The position numbers were made by a program, and so were the translations under genes. From assembly GCF_003205515.1 (NCBI RefSeq), contig NZ_KZ826490.1, forward strand, positions 1 to 64,000: a stretch of 64,000 nt of DNA, read 5' to 3'. Positions 32,180-41,009 of the stretch are shown piece by piece. The DNA is from Litorivita pollutaquae. GTDB lineage: Bacteria; Pseudomonadota; Alphaproteobacteria; Rhodobacterales; Rhodobacteraceae. A model generated the notes under the pieces. It was not told the origin of the DNA, did no database searches, and saw only the letters and a list, made by a program, of their open reading frames with translations. The number at the start of each line of letters is the position of its first letter. Position 1 is the first letter of the stretch.

Positions 32180-34544
32180 CAATGCCTTGGACGAAGCGCT
32201 CGATCTCCGCACGATGACGCCGAACTGGTATGCCCGCGAAACCCGCCTCGCGCACATGCTGCCGTACGTCAGCCTGGTCGATGACCGTACCGTGCGGACC
32301 CGGGTCAACGAGCTTTTCCAGTGCATCCGGCTCGACGGGGTCAACAGCTACACCACGGATGATGCCTATCTCGACAAGGTGACCGCGCTCTTTGCCCGGA
32401 TCATCGCGCAATTAGGGCCGGAGTTCAGCTATTACGTCCATAAGGTCTCGAAGGCGATCACGCCGGACCTCGAGCCGCTGCGCGAGGACAATTTTGCTGG
32501 AGAAGTTGACCGGCTCTGGCGCTCCAAACTCGAGACCAGCGGCCTGCGAGACAAAACCTTGACCCTCACGGTCATTCACCGCCCGCCTCCAAAAAGCGTC
32601 CTGCCATTCCTGAACCGCAGCGCGCCGGATCGCCTCAAGGAAGCGACCGAGAAACGCCTTCGCCGATTGGGCGAGGCCGTGAGTGTGTTCGTGTCGGGCC
32701 TGACGGAGCTGAATCCGCGCGTGCTAACAGCAAAAAGCGGCGAGTTGATCGGCTTTCTGGGCGCGCTCAATACCGGCCAGGAATTGCCGCTCTATCCGGC
32801 GAACACCTTTGGCTTCCTCTCCTTCAACGTCGCCAACACCCGGGTGACGTTTCAAGGCGATCACTTCGAGCTCTCCGAAGGAGTCGTGGGGCATCGCTAC
32901 GGCAAGAGTTTTACCATCGGGGAATACTCGGAAGGCACCTCCTGCACCATGTTCGACATGCTGAACCTGCCGGTCGACATGATCGTCACCCATTCCTTCA
33001 CGCCGATCAATTCGAACCTCATGGCGGGCCGCATCAAGCGGCAAAAGCGTCAGATGCAGGCCAGCCAAGATGCGGCGCTCTCGCTGATGGAAGCACTCGA
33101 CATCGCCGCCGATGATCTCGAGGCCAAGCGCCAGAGCTTTGGCGAGCACCACATGATCGTGACGATCTTCTGCGATACGCTCGATGAGCTGCAGACGCTT
33201 AGCGCCGAAATTGTCAACGCCGCCGCCGCCGAAGGCGTGAAGATGATCGGCGAGCGCGTCGCGGCCAAAGCGCATTACCTCAGCCAGCATCCTGGCAACC
33301 AGCCCAAGCGCGTGCGCGCCAGTGCCATCACCAATCGCAACTTCGCGGATTTCGGGGCCTTCCACCGGACCCAACTCGGCAAACCCGCCACGAAAACCCC
33401 CTGGGGCCGGGTCATCACCTATCTGCCGACCCCCGAACAGAGCGCCTACCGGTTTTCCTATCACGAGCAAGGCTCGCCCGACAAAGAACCCACCAGTGGG
33501 CATACGCTCATCATGGGGCGGCCCGGCTCGGGCAAATCGGTGCTCTCGGCCTTCCTCATGACGCAAGCCCGCAGGGCGGGGGCGCGGATCTTCGTCTTCG
33601 ATTACCGTCTCGGTATGGAGATGGCGGTCCGCGCCAATGGCGGGCGCTACGCGTCTTTGAACGCAGGCCAGCCCACGGGGCTCAACCCGCTCTGGACCGA
33701 GACCGATGCGCGGGGCACCGCCTGGCTCTCGGATTGGCTCACATCCCTGCTCTACCGCGCCGACAAGCCCCTGACGCCCGCACAGACCAACCGCATCCAG
33801 GAAGTCGTGCGCCAGAATGCCCAGGCCACCAACCCGGCCCTGCGGAACTGGCGGGATTTCGCATCGCTTTTTGTGTCTACGGATGACGGCGGCGATCTGC
33901 ACCAGCGCCTGCTCGAGTGGTCTGAGGACGGCCGCTACGGCTGGATCTTCGGGCAGAGCCTCGAGGACACGTTCTCGCTCAAGGGCGATGTCGTGGGCTT
34001 CGATCTGACCGGCATTCTCGACAGCGAGGCCGACAAGGAACGGATGGCGGTCCTGTCCTATCTCTTCCGCCGGGTCGAGCGCGAGATCGAGGACCGCCGC
34101 CCCACCATCATCGTGATCGACGAGGCCTGGAAGGCGCTCGACAACGCGTATTTCGCCGAGCGGCTGTCGAACTGGCTGGTGACCGCGCGCAAGCAGAACA
34201 CCGTCGCGGTGATGATGACGCAATACGCCAGTCAGCTCGAGCGCACGCGGACCGGCAAGACTATCGTCGAGGCGGTGCCGACGCAGATCCTGCTTCCGAA
34301 CATCCGCGCCCATGCGGCCGACTACGCGATGCTGAACCTCTATGAGAAGGAACTCGATGTGCTTCTCAACACCGGCAGCGACAGCCGCCTTGCTCTCATC
34401 CGCGACGACCAGGGATCCATCGTCGTCGATGCCGATCTGAGCGCCCTCGGGCCCAATCTCACCATCCTCGGCGGCATGGAAAAAGGCGAGGCGCTGGTCG
34501 GCGCCGATTACCGCGACCGCCCAGACTTTTGGAGGCTTTCATGA
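32169..34544 (+). CDS. virB4: VirB4 ATPase of the type IV secretion system
   Basis: A 791-residue ATPase that energises pilus assembly and substrate transfer. ATG 32169 overlaps the virB3 stop region. A Walker A motif (GRPGSGKS) lies near residue 452 and a Walker B segment (IIVIDEAWK) near 645; the N-terminal half is the VirB4-specific membrane-associated region. Long antisense frames in this gene (up to 529 codons at 32724-34313) reflect GC-rich codon bias and are not counted as genes. A small lipoprotein gene follows with a four-base overlap. Confidence 0.94.
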   Translation: MRPNNALDEALDLRTMTPNWYARETRLAHMLPYVSLVDDRTVRTRVNELFQCIRLDGVNSYTTDDAYLDKVTALFARIIAQLGPEFSYYVHKVSKAITPDLEPLREDNFAGEVDRLWRSKLETSGLRDKTLTLTVIHRPPPKSVLPFLNRSAPDRLKEATEKRLRRLGEAVSVFVSGLTELNPRVLTAKSGELIGFLGALNTGQELPLYPANTFGFLSFNVANTRVTFQGDHFELSEGVVGHRYGKSFTIGEYSEGTSCTMFDMLNLPVDMIVTHSFTPINSNLMAGRIKRQKRQMQASQDAALSLMEALDIAADDLEAKRQSFGEHHMIVTIFCDTLDELQTLSAEIVNAAAAEGVKMIGERVAAKAHYLSQHPGNQPKRVRASAITNRNFADFGAFHRTQLGKPATKTPWGRVITYLPTPEQSAYRFSYHEQGSPDKEPTSGHTLIMGRPGSGKSVLSAFLMTQARRAGARIFVFDYRLGMEMAVRANGGRYASLNAGQPTGLNPLWTETDARGTAWLSDWLTSLLYRADKPLTPAQTNRIQEVVRQNAQATNPALRNWRDFASLFVSTDDGGDLHQRLLEWSEDGRYGWIFGQSLEDTFSLKGDVVGFDLTGILDSEADKERMAVLSYLFRRVEREIEDRRPTIIVIDEAWKALDNAYFAERLSNWLVTARKQNTVAVMMTQYASQLERTRTGKTIVEAVPTQILLPNIRAHAADYAMLNLYEKELDVLLNTGSDSRLALIRDDQGSIVVDADLSALGPNLTILGGMEKGEALVGADYRDRPDFWRLS

Positions 34545-34708
34545 TTCGTACTCTGTTTCTTCTCACCGCGCTCGGCGCTTTGGCCTCCTGCGCCCAGTAC
34601 CAGGAACCGCAGGCGAACTGCTTCACATTCCTCGCGTCCACGGCACCTGTCGCGCCTGATTGCACCTTTACGCCTCTAGATGCGCCGGAGGGCGACATTG
34701 AAGTCTAA
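34541..34708 (+). CDS. Small VirB7-like lipoprotein
   Basis: A 55-residue protein. ATG 34541 overlaps the virB4 stop (ATGA) and its stop lies 29 bases inside the next gene. The sequence begins MIRTLFLLTALGALASC, a lipobox, and the mature part has two more cysteines (NCFTF, PDCTFT) and an acidic end. Its size, position and lipobox fit a VirB7-type protein that stabilises VirB9 at the outer membrane, but VirB7 is too variable for a firm assignment. Confidence 0.75.
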   Translation: MIRTLFLLTALGALASCAQYQEPQANCFTFLASTAPVAPDCTFTPLDAPEGDIEV

Positions 34709-35852
34709 ACTGCCCCATATCCTCGTGCTTTGCCTGCTGCCCGGCATCGCCCTTTCCCAAGGCGTGCCGACCAATGACAGCGGGCTGACCGCGCGTGACA
34801 TCGTCGAGACTGGCGATCGCGAGGCTGACTTGGCCGTTCAGGCGGACAAGCTTGCCGTGCGCGAACTCATTGCCGAGATCGAACGGGAGCAGCTGGAAAC
34901 CCTGCAACGCATCCTCGATGCCCAGACCAGCTTCGGCGGTCAGGGCCTGACCGCGATGATTTCAGGGCTGGAAAACGGAAGCGGCGATCCAGCCCGTTCC
35001 GTCGAAACGGTCTACGGCAATGCCGAGATCGACCCCAATCCCGGCGGCGCACAGATGTTCGGGGATGCCGCCGAAAACATTGAACAACTCATCATCCGCG
35101 TCGCCCAGGAAACCAGCGGCTTTGCCGGCGTTGGCCGCGCGGGCCTCTCCCCGGTTCAATGGCGCGCACTCCTACAGGCGCTCATCTGGCAGGAAAGCCG
35201 GTTTACCATCGGCGCGCGCTCGCCGGTCGGCGCCTTTGGCCTCACCCAGATTATGCCCGGTACGGCCAGCGATCTCGGCATCAACCCGGATTACTATGAC
35301 AGCCCCTACCTGCAGGTGCATGGCGGCGCGCGCTATCTCGCCACCCAACTCAACACCTTCGATGGCAACATCATCAACGCCCTCGCGGCCTACAACGCCG
35401 GACCCGGTCGCGTGTTCGAATATGGCGGTGTCCCGCCCTTTGCCGAGACCCAGCACTACGTCCAGGTCATCCCCGAACGCTACAATCTCTATCTGAGCCG
35501 CATCGGTGGGATCGAAGCGCTCGGCACGATCGATCCGGCGCTTCTAGCCAATGCGAACCTCTCAATCACCGGGCACGGCGCGGCTTTCTATGGCAACAAT
35601 TCCCCTGCGGCGATTAGGCAGGCCGCCTTGCGTATTGCGGACATCGTCGAGCGGATTTCCGAGACGGAAGACATGCAGGAAAGCGTCGCGCTCAACACCT
35701 ATGCCCGCGCCGAACTCGTGCGTCTCGTCGCCGCGCGTATTCGTCTTCAAGCGGCGCGGACCCGCGTGCTTTCGGCCGAGGAATTGGCACAGGCCAGCGC
35801 CCGCATGGCCGAGGGCGCCTTCATGGAATTCACGATCAGGGAGATAGACTGA
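34680..35852 (+). CDS. Second lytic transglycosylase of the T4SS cluster
   Basis: A 390-residue periplasmic muramidase. ATG 34680 overlaps the lipoprotein gene by 29 bases; TTG 34698 is an alternative start directly before the signal peptide (KSKLPHILVLCLLPGIALSQ). An SLT domain (about 160-265) shows the catalytic WQESRF, VGAFGLTQIMPGTA and AAYNAGPGRV. A long helical C-terminal region (330-390) is rich in Ala and Arg and resembles VirB5-associated segments. Two transglycosylases in one virB cluster are unusual; one may be specialised for pilus insertion. Confidence 0.8.
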   Translation: MRRRATLKSKLPHILVLCLLPGIALSQGVPTNDSGLTARDIVETGDREADLAVQADKLAVRELIAEIEREQLETLQRILDAQTSFGGQGLTAMISGLENGSGDPARSVETVYGNAEIDPNPGGAQMFGDAAENIEQLIIRVAQETSGFAGVGRAGLSPVQWRALLQALIWQESRFTIGARSPVGAFGLTQIMPGTASDLGINPDYYDSPYLQVHGGARYLATQLNTFDGNIINALAAYNAGPGRVFEYGGVPPFAETQHYVQVIPERYNLYLSRIGGIEALGTIDPALLANANLSITGHGAAFYGNNSPAAIRQAALRIADIVERISETEDMQESVALNTYARAELVRLVAARIRLQAARTRVLSAEELAQASARMAEGAFMEFTIREID

Positions 35853-36661
35853 TGAGAGACTTACTCGTGAGGACGGCCTTGGCCACGACGCTTGGGATCG
35901 GTTTGTATGTCGGCACCCTGTCCCCTGCCCTGTCACAGGGCGTACCCGTCGTCGACACCCAGAATATCGCGCAAAACATCCAGCAGCTCCGGCAGATGAT
36001 CGAAGACGAGATCCTGCAAAACGAGCAGCTGACGCAGCTCCGCGAACAGCTCGGCCTTCTCACGGACCAACTCGCGGAGCTGCAAAGAACCTACGAAGCC
36101 CTGACCCGCCTTGCTGAACTGCCGGAAATCATCCGCACGGAAATGGAAGACGAGTTGAACGGCCTGCTCGACCAAGAGTTCGGAGACATCCTCGCCACGA
36201 TTGAGGCCATCAAGACGGGGGATTTCTCCGGTCTGTCCGGTTCCGGTGCGGGCGAGATTGAAACCCAGATGGACCGGGTGCTGGCCGATCTCGGCTTTGA
36301 CGACGACACCCTCTCGGAAATGGCCACCAGCGGAAATCCCGGGGCCAATCGTGTGGCGACGCAAGCGACGACCGGCGCGCTCGTCTCGGCCGCTGCCCAG
36401 AACAGTTATGAAGACGCAGGCCAATCGCTGGAACGCGTCGACAGGCTGGTCGGTCTCATCGACGACATGGACGAACTCAAGGAAAGCATCGACCTCAACA
36501 CGCGGGTGACGGCGGAACTGGCGATCGCGCTCGTGGCCATGTGGCAGCTTGAGGCCGTGCAAACCGTGGGGGACGGCACAGGCGGCGTGATCGATGCCGC
36601 CACCATCGCCGAGGAGCAGCGGTTTATGGACTTCACGCTGCCCGAGTTGCGGGCAGACTGA
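35852..36661 (+). CDS. virB5: VirB5/TrbJ-like minor pilus protein
   Basis: A 269-residue protein with an N-terminal signal (cleavage near ALSQ) and mostly alpha-helical, coiled-coil-prone mature sequence (NIQQLRQMIEDEILQNEQ and later helices) with a short disordered middle. The family is defined by pattern and position rather than by catalytic residues. The start overlaps the stop of the transglycosylase gene. It probably caps or stabilises the pilus. Confidence 0.8.
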   Translation: MRDLLVRTALATTLGIGLYVGTLSPALSQGVPVVDTQNIAQNIQQLRQMIEDEILQNEQLTQLREQLGLLTDQLAELQRTYEALTRLAELPEIIRTEMEDELNGLLDQEFGDILATIEAIKTGDFSGLSGSGAGEIETQMDRVLADLGFDDDTLSEMATSGNPGANRVATQATTGALVSAAAQNSYEDAGQSLERVDRLVGLIDDMDELKESIDLNTRVTAELAIALVAMWQLEAVQTVGDGTGGVIDAATIAEEQRFMDFTLPELRAD

Positions 36662-36677
36662 TCAAGGGTTGTGACAG

Positions 36678-37331
36678 GTGGCGAGTGAACAAGAAATCAT
36701 CGAAGAAGAGCTGGTCTATGGTGCGCTGCGCCGCGAACGGCTCTGGCAGCGCCTTGGGCTCATCGGGCTCATCTTCGGCATTCTCGGATGCCTGAGCGCG
36801 GCGACTGTCGCAATTCTCGATGTCGATCCGCCGCCTGTGGTCGTGCCCTATGATCCCGCCACCGGCTTTGCACTCCCCGAAGCCTCGGTCGGCGCCTCCT
36901 CGGTGACCGCCAACCAGGCGATCATCGAGGCGGAGGTGTTCCGCTATGTGACCGACCGGGAGGTCTATAACCAGCTCGACAACGATCTGCGCATCCGCAA
37001 CGTCCTGCGCCGCTCGGACGGAGCTGCCGAGAGCGGGCTGCGCCAGATCTGGAACAGCGCCAATGAGAACTACCCGCCGACGGTCTATGGCCCCAATGCG
37101 CGGCTCGACGTGGAGATCCTCAGCATCAACCGGATCGGAACCAACCGCGCGACGGTCCGCCTGCGCAAGCGCCTGAACTCCATCAATGGCGTCCAAACCG
37201 GGCTTTTCACCGCCACGCTTCTCTTCGAGTTCCGCCCCGAGACCCGCCGCTCCATCGATGAGGTCTGGACCAACCCCTTCGGCTTCACGGTCCTCGAATA
37301 TTCCATCCGCTCCGACAGATTGGAGAATTGA
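36678..37331 (+). CDS. virB8: VirB8-like inner-membrane protein
   Basis: A 217-residue protein starting with GTG 36678 (GTGACAGGTGGCG context). One membrane helix (about residues 28-50) is followed by the periplasmic VirB8 fold (NQAIIEAEVFRYVTDREVYN, later IRLRKRLN and FRPETRRSI). VirB8 is the nucleation factor that recruits VirB9 and VirB10. Its stop overlaps the virB9 TTG start. Confidence 0.9.
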   Translation: MASEQEIIEEELVYGALRRERLWQRLGLIGLIFGILGCLSAATVAILDVDPPPVVVPYDPATGFALPEASVGASSVTANQAIIEAEVFRYVTDREVYNQLDNDLRIRNVLRRSDGAAESGLRQIWNSANENYPPTVYGPNARLDVEILSINRIGTNRATVRLRKRLNSINGVQTGLFTATLLFEFRPETRRSIDEVWTNPFGFTVLEYSIRSDRLEN

Positions 37332-38029
37332 ATTTGTTCCCTGTTCGACTTTTCATATTGCTGATTGCCCTGTTGCCCGGCCTTGCTTTCGCCGAAGCCA
37401 TCCCGCGTGGCGGTCCCAACGACAGCCGAGTGCGCTTGGCCACCTACCAGGAGGGTCAGGTCTACCGTCTCAGCGTGTCGCTCACCCATGTGACCACCAT
37501 CGAGTTCGGCGAGGGCGAAAGCATCCGCTCGATCATTGCGGGCGACACCGAGGGCTTCGAGATCGACGGCGTCCCGGGCGGTCAGGCCTTCGCGATCAAG
37601 CCTGTGGCGCGCGGGGTGCATACCAATGTGACCGTCTACACGAACAGGCGCAGTTATTACTTCAACGTCGAGGAGACCCGCAGTCCGACCTTTTACGTGG
37701 TCCAGTTCCGCTACCCCGAAGACAATACGCGGCCCACACGTGCCATCGCGGCCCAAGCGCCGAACTATAATTACGGTGCCAGCGCGCGGACCGAGTTCAC
37801 CCCCACCCGTGTCTGGGATGACGGGACGTTTACGTATTTCGAATTTCCGCGGAACGCGCCGGTGCCTGCGATCTTCCGCTACGCCAATGGCCGTGAGCGC
37901 ACGGTCAACACGCAAGCCACCGAGGACAGCGTGATCCGGGTTTCAGGTGTGAACCGACAATGGGTGCTGCGGATCGGGGAGGAGGTGGTCTGCATCGAGG
38001 CCACCCCACCTGCGGGGGTAGGCTCATGA
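37328..38029 (+). CDS. virB9: VirB9/TrbG outer-membrane protein
   Basis: A 233-residue protein. TTG 37328 overlaps the virB8 stop; the signal peptide follows (LFILLIALLPGLAFAEA). The CagX/TrbG domain has the motifs VTVYTNRRSYYF, FYVVQFRYP and the C-terminal beta region FTPTRVWDDGTFTYFEFP. It forms the outer-membrane core complex with VirB7 and VirB10. Its end overlaps the virB10 start by four bases. Confidence 0.92.
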   Translation: MNLFPVRLFILLIALLPGLAFAEAIPRGGPNDSRVRLATYQEGQVYRLSVSLTHVTTIEFGEGESIRSIIAGDTEGFEIDGVPGGQAFAIKPVARGVHTNVTVYTNRRSYYFNVEETRSPTFYVVQFRYPEDNTRPTRAIAAQAPNYNYGASARTEFTPTRVWDDGTFTYFEFPRNAPVPAIFRYANGRERTVNTQATEDSVIRVSGVNRQWVLRIGEEVVCIEATPPAGVGS

Positions 38030-39405
38030 GCGATACTGGAAACGCAGACCTCGAGAAACGCCTCGCTGCTCTAGAACAAGGCAAGGGCGCTGGTTCGCCC
38101 CCTGCCCCACGGCGCTCACCGCTGCTCGCTTTGGTCGTCGTCCTCGTGATCGGCGCGGGCGGTGCGTTGCTCTATCTCATGTCCCAACCCGAGGAAGAGG
38201 AAGTCCTTCCCACGGCCACGCCGGACGTGTTCCAGAACGAAGGCGACGGGTTCGGCGCCATCGAGACCTTGCCCCCGCCCGAGCCCGAGGTTGTGTTCGT
38301 CGCACCCGATCCGGTCGAGCCCAATGCTGAGCTTCTGGCACAGCTCGCAGCCCTTCAGGCCCAGATCGAGGAATTGCGCAACGCCCCTGAACCGGTCGTC
38401 GAGGAAGACACCGCCGCCGCAGAGGCGATCGACGCGCTGACCGCTCAGATCGCTGCGCTCCAAGCCGCCTCGGAAGCCGCACAGCAACGATTCCAGGACG
38501 AACTGACGGCGCGGGATCGCAGCCTTGAGCAACTCCGCATGGATCTGGAACTGGCCCAACTCGAGGCCAACCGCCCCCTCCCCGCACCCACTGGGCCCAC
38601 CGAGGACGAGTTGCGCGCGCGGGAAGAAGAACGGCTGCGCCGCGAGGAAGAAGCACGACGGCTCGCGGAACTTGAACGCCGCGCTGCTGAGGAGCGCGCG
38701 TTTCAGGAGCGCCGCATCACCTCGCCCACCATCGCCTTTGGCGGCACCTCAGGCGCAAATGAAACTGCTTTGACCGAACGGACTTTTGGGCAAGTGACGG
38801 ATTTTGTGCTGAATGGTGCGCTGCCCACTTCGGTGACGCAAGCTGAGGTCATCGCCAACCCCTCCAACACGATCATCCAGGGCACGATGATCCAGGCCGT
38901 AATGGAAACCGCCCTCGACAGCTCCCTGCCCGGCCAGACCCGTGCCGTGGTCTCTGAAGATGTGTTCAGTTTCGACGGTTCTCGGCTCTTGATCCCGCGT
39001 GGATCCCGCCTCATCGGGCGGTATCGTTCGGGCGTTGATATCGCGCAGCGCCGCGTCACCATCGCATGGGACCGGATCATCCTGCCCGATAATCAGACCG
39101 TCCAGATCAGCTCCTTCGGGGGTGATGAGTTGGGGCGTTCAGGTGTGACTGGCTTTGTCGATACGCGCTTTGATGAGCGCTTTGGCTCGGCAGCGCTGAT
39201 TTCACTGATCTCCGCCGCACCAAGCGCCGCCGCCGCAAATGTCCAGGACGAAACAGCCGCGGACGTGCTCGAAGACGTGGGCGATGATCTAGCGGATGCC
39301 ACGGACAGCGTGATTGGCGACTATCTCTCCATCGGCCCCGTCATCTATGTCGACCAGGGCGCGCGCGTCACGGTGATGGTCGACCGCGATCTGGAGATAT
39401 TCTGA
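38026..39405 (+). CDS. virB10: VirB10/TrbI core-complex protein
   Basis: A 459-residue protein. ATG 38026 overlaps the virB9 stop; the longer frame is inside that gene. A short cytoplasmic tail and one membrane helix (about 28-48) are followed by a Pro/Ala/Glu-rich linker (about 55-225, including a charged coiled-coil stretch) and the TrbI domain (about 250-459) with GTMIQAVMETALDSSLPGQ, SRLIGRYRSG and the conserved IGPVIYVDQGARVTVMV end. It spans both membranes and senses ATP use by VirB4/B11. Confidence 0.93.
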   Translation: MSDTGNADLEKRLAALEQGKGAGSPPAPRRSPLLALVVVLVIGAGGALLYLMSQPEEEEVLPTATPDVFQNEGDGFGAIETLPPPEPEVVFVAPDPVEPNAELLAQLAALQAQIEELRNAPEPVVEEDTAAAEAIDALTAQIAALQAASEAAQQRFQDELTARDRSLEQLRMDLELAQLEANRPLPAPTGPTEDELRAREEERLRREEEARRLAELERRAAEERAFQERRITSPTIAFGGTSGANETALTERTFGQVTDFVLNGALPTSVTQAEVIANPSNTIIQGTMIQAVMETALDSSLPGQTRAVVSEDVFSFDGSRLLIPRGSRLIGRYRSGVDIAQRRVTIAWDRIILPDNQTVQISSFGGDELGRSGVTGFVDTRFDERFGSAALISLISAAPSAAAANVQDETAADVLEDVGDDLADATDSVIGDYLSIGPVIYVDQGARVTVMVDRDLEIF

Positions 39406-39409
39406 GCCC

Positions 39410-40396
39410 ATGTCGCTGAGCTATCTCGAAACCTCCCTCGACCGGATCGAAGCCGCCGCCCGCGACGATGTCATCGAGATCTGCATCAACCCCGACGGCT
39501 CCTGCTGGGGCGAATTCCAGGGCGATCATTTCATGCGAAAGCTGGACCAGGCGTTGACTGCAACCGAAGTGAAAGACCTCGGCAACCAGATCGCCTCCTC
39601 CGCCAACACCACGATGAGCAAGGACCGCCCCATCATCTCGGTCTCGATCACCTACAAGGGTCGCCCGATCCGAGCACAGGTCATTACCCCGCCCGCCGTG
39701 CTCTCGGCCATGTCGATCAGCCTGCGGTTCTTTTCAAGCCTGCCGCTTGACGGGCTTGCGCTTGATTTCCTTTTTGGCAAGGAACGCAAGCTTGAAGAAC
39801 TCCGCCTCGAGAAAACCCACGAACTGCGCGAAGTGGTGGCCGCGGGCGTGATCGACGATGCGCTGGCCTTTTGCGTCGCCAACAAGCTTAACATGATCGT
39901 CTCTGGCGGCACCTCCACCGGCAAGACCGTGGCTGCGCGCAAGATCCTCTCGCACGTGCCATCCGAGGAACGCATCGTCACCATCGAGGAAGCCGCCGAG
40001 CTTCTGCCGACCCAGCCCAATGCCGTGACCCTCATCGCCAATCGCGATGCGGAGTTCCAGACCGCCGATGTGCTGCTCACCGCAACGTTGCGCATGCGCC
40101 CCGACCGGATCATCCTGGGCGAGGTGCGCGGCAAGGAGGCCATGACCTTCCTCGAGGCGATCAACACTGGCCATGGTGGGTCCATGACCACGCTGCACGC
40201 AGAAACCCCGCAATTGGCCGTGCAGCGTCTGGCCATCGCCGCACTCAAGACCGAGATCCCGATGACCTATGCCGACATGATCCAATACATCGAGAATTCC
40301 ATCGATGTGATCATCCAGGCCGGTCGCCACGACGGCAAACGCGGCATCACCGAATTCTACCTTCCCGGCAACAATGAGATCGGAGCCTCCCAATGA
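39410..40396 (+). CDS. virB11: VirB11 secretion ATPase
   Basis: A 328-residue hexameric ATPase. Walker A is GGTSTGKT near residues 165-172, the Asp box IVTIEEAAEL near 190, Walker B LRMRPDRIILGEVRG near 225 and the His box near TGHGGSMTTLHAETP. It powers pilus assembly and substrate transfer and is found at the end of the core virB set here. The next gene is a broken DUF4177-like frame overlapping its stop. Confidence 0.94.
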   Translation: MSLSYLETSLDRIEAAARDDVIEICINPDGSCWGEFQGDHFMRKLDQALTATEVKDLGNQIASSANTTMSKDRPIISVSITYKGRPIRAQVITPPAVLSAMSISLRFFSSLPLDGLALDFLFGKERKLEELRLEKTHELREVVAAGVIDDALAFCVANKLNMIVSGGTSTGKTVAARKILSHVPSEERIVTIEEAAELLPTQPNAVTLIANRDAEFQTADVLLTATLRMRPDRIILGEVRGKEAMTFLEAINTGHGGSMTTLHAETPQLAVQRLAIAALKTEIPMTYADMIQYIENSIDVIIQAGRHDGKRGITEFYLPGNNEIGASQ

Positions 40397-40587
40397 AAAC
40401 CTTTGAATACGATATCCTGTCCTTTCCCATGACCCGCAAAACCAGTCTTGCCGACATGCAGGCCAGCCTAAATGTGAAGGGGGCCGAAGGCTGAGAGGTC
40501 GTGTCGATCAGCTCCTCGGAATTCGCCAATGTGGGACACACTGTCTTCCTGAAGCGCGAGACCACACCCGCCAGAGCCACGGCATGA
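40393..40587 (+). pseudogene. DUF4177-like small protein with in-frame TGA
   Basis: Reading from ATG 40393 (overlapping the virB11 stop) gives a 64-residue small protein matching the DUF4177 pattern (MKTFEYDIL start, EGxEVVSISS core) except that codon 34, at 40492-40494, is TGA where the family has Trp (EGWEVVS). The frame resumes without further stops to TGA 40585-40587 and its end overlaps the next ATG. A single G-to-A change would explain it, so the gene is probably recently broken, or misread sequence. Confidence 0.7.
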
Positions 40588-40997
40588 GGCAGGCGGGCTG
40601 TACCCTCGTACTGACTGCGCTGGTCCTGGGCCTGACGTCGGCACCCGGCTTCGCTGAGCGCAATCTCGTGCCGACCCTCGAGCGCAGTTTCGACGTCTGT
40701 CCAGAACGGCCCGCTGAACCCGTGTGGATGCAGGAGATCCCCCTGCGCCAAGCCTATCAGCGCGTGCTGGTTCAAGACATCTACCGAGCCCAAAATCTTG
40801 AACGCATCGTAGAGACTGGCAGCTGCGACTGCGAAATCCGGTTCCCGTCCTGGGACGATGCCGAGGGGGCGTTTCGTGAGCGCCACGCCAGTGACGAACG
40901 CTGGGAAATGCTGCAGGCCTCGGACGCCTACAACCGCCGCGCCAGCGCCGTCCGCCCTGCCGCCAAAGCCCTCTGCGAAGCTGCAGGCAATTGGTAG
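40584..40997 (+). CDS. Exported T4SS-associated protein, unknown function
   Basis: A 137-residue protein with a signal peptide (cleavage near GFAER) and a mature part with two Cys pairs, DVCPERP and GSCDCEIRFP. The start overlaps the end of the broken DUF4177-like frame. Small exported Cys-containing proteins at this place in alphaproteobacterial transfer operons are common but unnamed. virB6 follows after 12 bases. Confidence 0.7.
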   Translation: MRQAGCTLVLTALVLGLTSAPGFAERNLVPTLERSFDVCPERPAEPVWMQEIPLRQAYQRVLVQDIYRAQNLERIVETGSCDCEIRFPSWDDAEGAFRERHASDERWEMLQASDAYNRRASAVRPAAKALCEAAGNW

Positions 40998-41009
40998 GGT
41001 AGTCCCGTT

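Noticed and set aside
32724-34313. Long minus-strand open frame of 529 codons inside virB4
   Set aside because: It is antisense to an intact virB4 with clear Walker motifs; GC-rich third-position bias opens antisense frames, and the translation has no family pattern.
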